Positions 1 to 4,637 of a stretch of 12,476 nucleotides of DNA are shown in pieces. The notes under the pieces are model-generated. The model worked only from the letters and a program-made list of their open reading frames with translations. It did no database searches and was not told where the DNA came from. The translations under genes and the position numbers were made by a program. Source of the stretch: Burkholderiales bacterium (GTDB lineage: Bacteria; Pseudomonadota; Gammaproteobacteria; Burkholderiales; Casimicrobiaceae); NCBI GenBank assembly GCA_031257235.1, contig JAIRPA010000034.1:1-12476 (forward strand), given 5' to 3'. Position 1 is the stretch's first letter. Each line of letters starts with the position of its first letter.

Positions 1-316
1 CGCGAGCTATTCCCCGACCGGTGTGCGCATCCGATGATGTTGGTTCAAGTTTGATGGCTTGATCAAAATCTTGAAGCGCACGAACATAGTCACCTTTGAC
101 GGAATATTCTCCTCCGCGATGATAATATGCGCTTGCCGAATTTGGATTATTGGCGATGACCTCTCCATAGCACGTTATTGCATCATCGTACTTTCTGCTT
201 TCGCTAAGTTGCTGACACCGCTCAAGGTTGTCCGGTTTGACTGCTATCGTATCGGCGCAACCTGTCACTGAAAATATCAAGGCTATGAGAATCGACAACG
301 TGAGTACTGATTTCAT
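1..316 (-). CDS. TPR lipoprotein, partial (cut by left edge)
   Basis: Reading the minus strand from ATG at 316-314 gives 105 codons that run off the window. The N-terminus is a lipoprotein signal peptide (MKSVLTLSILIALIFSVTGC) with lipobox V17-T18-G19-C20. The residue after the cysteine is Ala, so outer-membrane sorting is expected. Residues 61-94 form a clear TPR unit (SASAYYHRGGEYSVKGDY...AIKLEP) and a second begins at about 95. C34 and C49 align with C35 and C50 of the upstream lipoprotein, in matching LERC/VERC contexts, so the two genes look like a duplication. It starts 27 bp after the upstream stop (344) with only a weak GGAA-type ribosome site, so it is probably the fourth gene of the hcp operon. 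Function unknown: a periplasm-facing protein-binding scaffold is the family expectation. An immunity role is inference. Confidence 0.85.
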   Translation of the reverse strand, partial: MKSVLTLSILIALIFSVTGCADTIAVKPDNLERCQQLSESRKYDDAITCYGEVIANNPNSASAYYHRGGEYSVKGDYVRALQDFDQAIKLEPTSSDAHTGRGIAR

Positions 317-343
317 TAGTTATTCCATTCTTGCCTTGGTAAG

Positions 344-1105
344 TCATGGGTTCTTTCTCTTCCCAACCAACTTTCTAAACTCTTCACCATATTCTTTATA
401 GCTTGGATCAAGTTTTATGGCAGAATCATAGTCTTCAATTGCCTTTTCTAGTTCACCTTTTGCATACAGGACACCGGCACGTAACACATATACGTCTGCG
501 TTTTTTGGGTTTAACTTAATTGACTGATTAAAATCGGCAATTGCTTTATCCGCGTAACTTTCATCTTTTCCAATAAGTCCTATATACGCGACACCTCGGC
601 TACTGTATGAATCACTATTGTTTGGCTCAAGTCTAAGCGCCTGCGTATAATCAGAAACAGCCAAATCATATTCTTTTCTCTCCGCGTATGCTCCGCCGCG
701 CATAAGGTAAGCACTTGCTCTGTTTTGATCGAGTTTAATAACTTGACTATAGTCAGAAATAGCGTGATCAAGGTCATTTTTCTTGTAGTATGACAGCCCA
801 CGAGCACCATATAACATGGCATTGTTTGGCGAGATTTTAATGGCTTGACTGAAGTTTTCTATCGCTTTGTCGTAATCGTCCTTTGCATAATAGATTTTCC
901 CGCGGGAGAAAAACGCAATCGCGTTTCCGTTGTCGCGTTTAATTATCTCGTCCAAACACACAAGGCTTTTATTGCCGTCGTTCCCTTGCGCTTCTTCTTT
1001 GCATCGCTCAACTTCAGCTGATTTCATTTCTCCTGTTGTTGTACAGCCTGCAACAACCATGGAAACCACAATGAAAAACAACGTCCAACAAATACCGTAT
1101 TTCAT
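344..1105 (-). CDS. TPR-repeat lipoprotein
   Basis: 253 aa. I chose ATG 1105 over the longer reading from 1237, because 1105 opens directly into a lipoprotein signal peptide (MKYGICWTLFFIVVSMVVAG, C21; lipobox V-A-G-C) and has a strong ribosome site (AGAAGGAAG) about six bases upstream. The longer reading only overlaps the preceding gene. Five consecutive TPR units follow at about 62-95, 96-129, 130-163, 164-202 (five-residue insertion) and 203-236, each with the Y..RG..Y / A..D(Y/F)..AI.L.P pattern. C35 and C50 sit before the first repeat and may form a disulfide. Thr after the lipid cysteine predicts the outer membrane. It lies 14 bp after the stop at 1120 in the hcp operon. TPRs bind proteins. 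The partner could be the product of 1120-1755, but nothing in the sequence proves this. Confidence 0.9.
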   Translation of the reverse strand: MKYGICWTLFFIVVSMVVAGCTTTGEMKSAEVERCKEEAQGNDGNKSLVCLDEIIKRDNGNAIAFFSRGKIYYAKDDYDKAIENFSQAIKISPNNAMLYGARGLSYYKKNDLDHAISDYSQVIKLDQNRASAYLMRGGAYAERKEYDLAVSDYTQALRLEPNNSDSYSSRGVAYIGLIGKDESYADKAIADFNQSIKLNPKNADVYVLRAGVLYAKGELEKAIEDYDSAIKLDPSYKEYGEEFRKLVGKRKNP

Positions 1106-1119
1106 AAGACTTCCTTCTG

Positions 1120-1755
1120 TTACCGGTTTAAAAGTTCGCCGAGCGCATTTATCTCTGTGTTGCAGTTCTTCATACAGGCATCTAATTGATCTCGGATGTC
1201 CGGGTTCGTTGCGCTTTCTTTGAGTAAGACATCGCATCCATTTTCAACGATGCAATAATCTCTTTCAGCATTTTTTACCCTACCACCCGCAACGCCATGC
1301 AACGCTTTTCCAAATCCTGCCGGCATCAATGATTTAATCATTGCCTCAAGAGGATTAAATGTTATAGTTCCACCAACCCCAAAATTCATAGACCCAAGTT
1401 GGGAAGTATAGGCAATTGTAAAGTCCACTTGTCCATCGGGTCTCGGTTTAAGTTTAAGTTTAACTGATGCAAAATTTAATAACTGATCCTTAGTCAATAA
1501 GGCTTGTAGAAACTTTTCTACCTGTGTTTTTACACCTTGATCGTTAAATTCTATTTCACCGGATACGCCGCCCCCCAGTTTTGCCACACCTGCCTTAATT
1601 GAATTCTTATCCGCACCTACTGTAAATTCAACACCTGCACCATATTTTTCAAACTTTGCTTTGAGCTCAGCGCCTTTCTTGGTGTCAAGCGTAACACCAA
1701 CAATATCTTTAATCATTGCCTCTGCTTCAAAGTTCAATGTCCCTTCTTTTGCCAT
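1120..1755 (-). CDS. Uncharacterised Cys-tail protein downstream of hcp; candidate T6SS cargo
   Basis: 211 aa; I do not recognise the family. ATG 1755 has an excellent GGAGG six bases upstream (1762-1766). There is no signal peptide and no long hydrophobic helix. Residues 40-70 are glycine-rich alternating segments (GAGVEFTVGAD, AKLGGGVSGEIEF), and 110-135 is similar (DFTIAYTSQLGSMNFGVGGT), suggesting beta structure. The C-terminal 50 residues look helical and carry four cysteines, C168-X5-C174 and C194-X3-C198, resembling a disulfide-stapled hairpin. Such cysteines in a leaderless protein beside hcp would fit export to an oxidising compartment by the T6SS; that is inference. It lies between hcp (74 bp upstream, with a hairpin between) and two TPR lipoproteins. 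Alternatives: an Hcp-associated adaptor, or an unrelated cytoplasmic protein. The gene call is secure, the role is not. Confidence 0.85.
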   Translation of the reverse strand: MAKEGTLNFEAEAMIKDIVGVTLDTKKGAELKAKFEKYGAGVEFTVGADKNSIKAGVAKLGGGVSGEIEFNDQGVKTQVEKFLQALLTKDQLLNFASVKLKLKPRPDGQVDFTIAYTSQLGSMNFGVGGTITFNPLEAMIKSLMPAGFGKALHGVAGGRVKNAERDYCIVENGCDVLLKESATNPDIRDQLDACMKNCNTEINALGELLNR

Positions 1756-1761
1756 GATTTG

Positions 1762-1766
1762 CCTCC
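1762..1766 (-). promoter_or_regulatory. Strong ribosome binding site GGAGG
   Basis: On the minus strand GGAGG stands six bases before ATG 1755 (GGAGGCAAATCATG). It fixes the start of the Cys-tail protein. It is also the best ribosome site in the window, in contrast with the near absence of such sites before the glycan genes. Confidence 0.8.
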
Positions 1767-1775
1767 ATCACAAAT

Positions 1776-1803
1776 CCGACAGCGAATAAAAATCCGCCGT
1801 CGG
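1776..1803 (-). other. Intercistronic hairpin between hcp and next gene
   Basis: Arms CCGACAGCG (1776-1784) and CGCCGTCGG (1795-1803), plus-strand sequence, pair over nine positions with one mismatch around a ten-base A/T loop. On the minus-strand transcript no U-run follows, so this is not a good intrinsic terminator. It lies just after the hcp stop and just before the next gene's ribosome site. The likely role is 3'-end protection or processing that keeps hcp mRNA more abundant than the downstream message; that role is inferred. Confidence 0.55.
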
Positions 1804-1829
1804 TTGTTGAATAAAAATTGTGCTTGTTT

Positions 1830-2333
1830 TTATACAGAAAAGGTCTTGTCGTTTTTGACAAGGCTCCACGCCCCTTGGGTAACGCCGGCCTGATTTCCGC
1901 CAATTTTCTGCTTTGTATGCTTCCATTGTATGGCGGCGTATTTTAGAGTTAGCCCCTCCATTACCACGCCATCACCACTTATTTTTGAGGTAATTCTGGA
2001 GATAATGACGTGTTTCAGCTGGATTTCCTTATACATAACGCGGTTTCCTTGCCCGTCTGCGCGATAAAATTGGATTGTGACAGCATCAAACGTTTGTCCG
2101 CCGGAGCAGTATTGCGCCAACAGGGGCGATGTTACATCTTCCTCTTTTGCAAAAAACACATCTCCGTGGGTTGTTCTTTCCGATGTGTGACCGCCTGCTG
2201 TTGATGCTTTCGCGCTCTTAGGTTGCTCCAAAGTGTGTTCAAATGCCATTGCTTCTATCCACTCAGCATGGTCTTTGTCTTGTGACTCGCCTTTGACAAG
2301 AGGCCCGTCAAACTGAACGTATATGTCTTTCAT
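1830..2333 (-). CDS. hcp: Type VI secretion system tube protein Hcp
   Basis: 167 aa, the usual Hcp length (about 160-172). The N-terminus MKDIYVQFDGPLVKGESQDK followed by HAEWIEAMAFEH matches the Hcp1 family start (..I.v.idgikGEs.d..h..WI.v..f). The QP.S...S....T.ERT.HGDV.F.KE.D..SP.L...C..G..F..V.I.FYRA block and the YKEIQLKHVIISRI segment are also characteristic. Hcp forms stacked hexameric rings that make the inner T6SS tube, and it can carry small effectors in its lumen. No sheath, baseplate or VgrG gene is in the window, so this is an orphan or satellite hcp, or the edge of a larger cluster. It is the first gene of a minus-strand operon. The ribosome site is weak (GGATGGATC upstream of ATG 2333). 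Confidence 0.93.
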   Translation of the reverse strand: MKDIYVQFDGPLVKGESQDKDHAEWIEAMAFEHTLEQPKSAKASTAGGHTSERTTHGDVFFAKEEDVTSPLLAQYCSGGQTFDAVTIQFYRADGQGNRVMYKEIQLKHVIISRITSKISGDGVVMEGLTLKYAAIQWKHTKQKIGGNQAGVTQGAWSLVKNDKTFSV

Positions 2334-2450
2334 AATTTATGATCCATCCATATTTAAATGAAGTATTATGGCTTGCTTCCGCATTTTTCCTAACCTTCGT
2401 AGTCATAAAAACCCGATCGCTCGCCTCCGATTTAACAAGATTACGTTTTC

Positions 2451-2469
2451 TTTCGGTTTAACTCCGAAA
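2451..2469. promoter_or_regulatory. Inverted repeat TTTCGG-N7-CCGAAA, possible operator
   Basis: Perfect six-base arms at 2451-2456 and 2464-2469 separated by seven bases, about 120 bp upstream of the hcp start. It lies next to the longer palindrome at 2479-2493. It may be a regulator site or a small hairpin; no function is established. Confidence 0.35.
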
Positions 2470-2478
2470 TTTATCCAA

Positions 2479-2493
2479 AAAACGTAACGTTTT
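2479..2493. promoter_or_regulatory. 15-bp palindrome AAAACGTAACGTTTT, possible operator
   Basis: Perfect seven-base arms AAAACGT/ACGTTTT around one central base, 146 bp upstream of hcp. The half-site ACGTTTT recurs at 2443-2449. Short, symmetric and placed between two divergent transcription units, it resembles a dimeric regulator binding site. It may equally be a chance palindrome in A/T-rich DNA. Confidence 0.4.
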
Positions 2494-2544
2494 GTTAGTT
2501 TATCAAAATATGACGGGCTTTACCACCTATGTTACAAAATTATT

Positions 2545-2572
2545 TTGACGATGTTTTATTCTGCGTTATAAG
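2545..2572 (+). promoter_or_regulatory. Sigma70-like promoter, long leader
   Basis: TTGACG (2545-2550), 16-base spacer, TATAAG (2567-2572). Both boxes are close to consensus. The next gene starts at 2803, so a transcript would have a leader of about 225 nt or be a separate small RNA. No terminator-like hairpin with a U-run was clear before 2760. Confidence 0.4.
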
Positions 2573-2737
2573 CGCAATATCATATGGACAGCTTAGTAAC
2601 TTGCGTAAATAAATGTTGGGGGAAAACACTTTCCGTCGCACGAATTGACTGGATGAGCGGCTACTTCAATTCCTCAAACTGAGAGGATAAGAGGGAAGAA
2701 GCGGGACATTTTCCCGGATCAAAGAGGCGTGGTTTTT

Positions 2738-2768
2738 TTGAGGCGCGTGAAAGGTCTCATGCTATAGT
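2738..2768 (+). promoter_or_regulatory. Extended -10 promoter of the transaminase gene
   Basis: TATAGT at 2763-2768 is preceded by TGC (2760-2762), an extended -10. TTGAGG at 2738-2743 could be the -35, with a long 19-base spacer. Transcription would start near 2775, leaving a leader of about 28 nt before ATG 2803. The same TGCTA...TAC pattern recurs before the gene at 4638. Confidence 0.55.
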
Positions 2769-2802
2769 ACGCGACTGGTCAACAACAGTATGGACGCATA
2801 CC

Positions 2803-3690
2803 ATGAACTCCTCCCAAAAATCCAAGAACGCCGAACAGATTGTCTATTTAAACGGCGCGTTTATGCCGATTTCCGAAGCCAAAATCCCGGTGTTGGACCG
2901 CGGTTTTATCTTCGGGGATTCCATTTATGAAGTGATTCCCGTTTTTTTCCGTCAACCTTTTCGGCTGGAAGCCCATTTGAAGCGCTTGAACGATAGCTTA
3001 AAAGGGGTTGGTATAGACAATCCGAAGACGGTGGACGATTGGAGTTTTTTGATTGAAGCCTTGGTGGCGCGTTCGGATTATGAGCATCAAGCCGTGTACC
3101 TGCAAGTCACCCGCGGTGTCGCCCCGCGCGACCACACGTTTCCCGTCGGTGTGCCGCCGACCGTGTTTATGATGACCAACCCGCTGAAGTCTCCGTCAAG
3201 AGCCGATGTTGAAAACGGGGTGGCGTGCGTCACCGCGGCGGACAATCGGTGGTTGCGGTGTAACTTAAAAACCACGTCATTGATCGGCAATGTCTTGTTA
3301 CACCAGTTGGCGGTCGACCAAAACGCACTTGAAACGATTTTGTTCAGGGACGATTATTTGACGGAAGCCTCTTCCGCCAACGTGATTGTCGTCAAAAACG
3401 GCGTGGTGTTATCGCCACCGCTCGATCATCTGATTTTGCCCGGGACTTCACTGGCGGCAACGTTGGAGTTTGCCGGAGCCTTGGGGCTTCCGGTTGAAGA
3501 GCGCCCGATCAGAAAATCGGAAGTGCTTTTAGCCGACGAATTGTGGTTGACCTCGTCCGGGAAAGAAGTTTTGGCGGTGACGAAGTTAGACGGCAAACCG
3601 GTGGGCAACGGGAAAGTCGGCGAGGTCTTCAATAAGGTCTGGAACTTTTATCAGTCGCAAAAACCCAAACCCAGAAAGTTACGCGCTTAA
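2803..3690 (+). CDS. dat: D-alanine (D-amino acid) aminotransferase, PLP fold type IV
   Basis: 295 aa, single-domain fold-type IV aminotransferase. It interconverts D-alanine and 2-oxoglutarate with pyruvate and D-glutamate, supplying D-amino acids for peptidoglycan. Family marks in order: YLNGAF start (15-20), LDRGFIFGDSIYEVIPV (31-47), RLEAHLKRL (54-62), TRGVAPRDHTFP (103-114), LRCNLKTTSLIGNVL with K156 as the likely PLP lysine, TEASSANV (187-194) with E188 near the cofactor, and ILPGTS (211-216), the phosphate-binding turn. R109 and H111 match the RxH pair of Bacillus D-amino-acid transaminase that binds the substrate carboxylate. This argues against branched-chain aminotransferase or aminodeoxychorismate lyase. 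No Shine-Dalgarno sequence is evident. It stands alone, not next to dacA or lipB as in many gammaproteobacteria. Confidence 0.9.
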   Translation: MNSSQKSKNAEQIVYLNGAFMPISEAKIPVLDRGFIFGDSIYEVIPVFFRQPFRLEAHLKRLNDSLKGVGIDNPKTVDDWSFLIEALVARSDYEHQAVYLQVTRGVAPRDHTFPVGVPPTVFMMTNPLKSPSRADVENGVACVTAADNRWLRCNLKTTSLIGNVLLHQLAVDQNALETILFRDDYLTEASSANVIVVKNGVVLSPPLDHLILPGTSLAATLEFAGALGLPVEERPIRKSEVLLADELWLTSSGKEVLAVTKLDGKPVGNGKVGEVFNKVWNFYQSQKPKPRKLRA

Positions 3691-3702
3691 TCGGTCGGCA
3701 GA

Positions 3703-3720
3703 GGGCGTCGCCCGTTTTTG
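3703..3720 (+). terminator. Possible weak terminator after transaminase gene
   Basis: GGGC-gtc-GCCC (3703-3713) followed by GTTTTTG, starting 12 bp after the transaminase stop codon. The stem is only four or five pairs, so efficiency is doubtful. Confidence 0.35.
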
Positions 3721-3733
3721 TGGCACGATGATT

Positions 3734-3820
3734 CGGGACGCTTGATACCGGCGTCCCGCAAACAACCCGCAATCTCTCACTTCGTCATTGCGGGCAGTCC
3801 GCCTGCGGCAGGCGGTTTTC
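3734..3820. repeat. Cluster of three palindromes (REP-like) between convergent genes
   Basis: Three perfect inverted repeats follow each other: CGGGACGC/GCGTCCCG (3734-3741/3751-3758, nine-base loop), CCCGCAAT/ATTGCGGG (3766-3773/3787-3794) and CCGCCTG/CAGGCGG (3799-3805/3809-3815, three-base loop), the last followed by TTTT. They fill the gap between the convergent genes ending at 3690 and 3837, so they may serve as a bidirectional terminator. The CGTCATTGCGGG wording resembles REP-type intergenic repeats of proteobacteria. No second copy is in the window. Confidence 0.55.
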
Positions 3821-3836
3821 CCGCCGTTCCCGTTTG

Positions 3837-4301
3837 TTACTTTTTGCCGTCGGGTGACGGTTCATCGTCGTCATCGTCCGCGTCATTGTTCTGGGTGGTG
3901 ACTTTTGCCAAGTTCCGTCTTAGACGCTTATTGATGTTGACCGTCAGCTTTTTACACAATTTATCGGCTCTGCGCCCGGAGGAATGATCCGCGGTGGAGG
4001 CGGTAATGGTATAGGTGTTGTCTTTGTGAGAAAACTCTAAATCCATATCGTAACGATAAACGACAAACATTTTGACGGAATTGTCTTTTTGCTCGACCAG
4101 TTTGGGGTTGTACCGTGTTAAATAACGGTTGGCGGCATCGATAAAGGCTTGATTCAACAAAGCCTTGTCATTCGGCGCGAAGGTGTCGGAAACGGTTGAG
4201 GAAGAACCGGTGGCGTACATGTTCTCGGCGCACACAGCCTGACCGGAAAGCGCAAGCATAAAAAAGACGCCAATGACGCCGAAAATATTTGCAAGTTTCA
4301 T
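3837..4301 (-). CDS. Small exported protein of unknown function, acidic tail
   Basis: 154 aa; family not recognised. ATG 4301 opens a classical signal peptide (MKLANIFGVIGVFFMLALSG, cleavage probably after A25 in AVCA), so the mature protein should be periplasmic or secreted. The mature part (about 45-135) has a mixed pattern, LLNQAFIDAANRYLTRYNP, KMFVVYRYDMDLEFSHKDNT, then the basic KLCKKLTVNINKRLRRNLAK, and ends in an Asp run (DADDDDDEP, about 140-148). The ribosome site (GGAG, about six bases from ATG) and the consensus-like promoter at 4377-4404 make expression credible. It is monocistronic, divergent from the TPR gene and convergent with dat. The Asp run is encoded by a GAC/GAT trinucleotide stretch and could vary in length between strains. 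Confidence 0.82.
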   Translation of the reverse strand: MKLANIFGVIGVFFMLALSGQAVCAENMYATGSSSTVSDTFAPNDKALLNQAFIDAANRYLTRYNPKLVEQKDNSVKMFVVYRYDMDLEFSHKDNTYTITASTADHSSGRRADKLCKKLTVNINKRLRRNLAKVTTQNNDADDDDDEPSPDGKK

Positions 4302-4376
4302 AGATTCTCCAATGTTTTTAGGTAGGAAACGGGATAAAAGGTTTTGGAATGACCCACGCGCGGGGACTTGGCGTGA

Positions 4377-4404
4377 AGTGTATCAACAAAGTGGATTCTG
4401 TCAA
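4377..4404 (-). promoter_or_regulatory. Strong sigma70-like promoter for 3837-4301
   Basis: On the minus strand: TTGACA (4404-4399, perfect -35), 16-base spacer, TACACT (4382-4377). The start of transcription would be near 4370, giving a leader of about 68 nt with a GGAG ribosome site before ATG 4301. Confidence 0.65.
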
Positions 4405-4422
4405 TATACGGGAGAGGGGCGG

Positions 4423-4588
4423 CAAAAGTGGACCTTTTTGCCGGTGGGAATTTCCAAAAAAGTACCGGCAAAGCCGGTTACTTTTTTGCAAGAATTGCGG
4501 CGTGTGGATTCTGTGACTTCGTTGGCTAAAGCAAACCGCAGAATGACGATGTGCTGATCTCTGATTCCTGACCTCTGGTCCCTGAATT
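4423..4588 (+). repeat. Structured interspersed repeat, copy 1
   Basis: About 166 bp that matches 7188-7357 in the same orientation. Modules in order: TTTTTGCCGGTGGGAATTTC; a 14-pair hairpin (4456-4487); GTGGATTCTGTGACTTCGTT with a second imperfect hairpin closing on CGCAGAAT (about 4508-4543); GAATGACGA; then five tandem heptamers of the form CTGATCC (4554-4588). It lies between divergent promoters, upstream of the TPR gene. Origin unknown; it codes for nothing convincing in either strand. Confidence 0.8.
4456..4487. other. 14-pair hairpin within repeat copy 1
   Basis: AAAAAAGT+ACCGGC (4456-4469) pairs with GCCGGT+ACTTTTTT (4473-4478, 4480-4487). The loop is AAA and there is one bulged T (4479) on the 3' arm. 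A-run on one side and T-run on the other would make it an intrinsic terminator in both directions. Here it lies in a divergent promoter region, so it could insulate the two promoters. Confidence 0.6.
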
Positions 4589-4601
4589 GCCGAATCTCTG
4601 A

Positions 4602-4610
4602 TGCTAGAAT
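4602..4610 (+). promoter_or_regulatory. Extended -10 promoter of TPR-lolB operon
   Basis: TGCTAGAAT (TG at 4602, -10 TAGAAT 4605-4610), with no good -35 at normal spacing. Predicted start is near 4617, giving a leader of about 21 nt before ATG 4638 without a Shine-Dalgarno sequence. It directly follows a heptamer-like unit (CTGATGC, 4598-4604) beyond repeat copy 1. Confidence 0.5.
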
Positions 4611-4637
4611 ACCTGCTTTCGCCATCGGTTATTCATC

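Larger units (their letters stand above)
2334..2802. other. A/T-rich intergenic region between hcp and D-amino-acid transaminase
   Basis: 469 bp without a credible gene. The hcp-proximal half is strongly A/T-rich and holds the two palindromes at 2451-2493. The other half holds a sigma70-like box pair (2545-2572), a GAATTGA...TCAATTC inverted repeat (about 2642-2672), and the promoter next to the transaminase gene. A minus-strand promoter for hcp must lie here. CATAAT with a poor -35 upstream (region about 2365-2395) is the best I can find, and it is weak. No sigma54 (GG-N10-GC) site was convincing. Confidence 0.6.

Noticed and set aside
1106..1237. N-terminal extension of the TPR lipoprotein (start at 1237)
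   Set aside because: It overlaps the preceding gene's 3' end, lacks a signal peptide at its own start, and ATG 1105 has a strong ribosome site and a perfect lipoprotein leader.
2334..2480. Sigma54 promoter for hcp
   Set aside because: T6SS genes are sometimes sigma54-dependent, but no GG-N10-GC pair with acceptable flanks was found on the minus strand.
4401..4625. Minus-strand open frame over repeat copy 1
   Set aside because: Same repeat-derived reading (IRDQRSGIRDQ) as in copy 2, without a ribosome site or family features.
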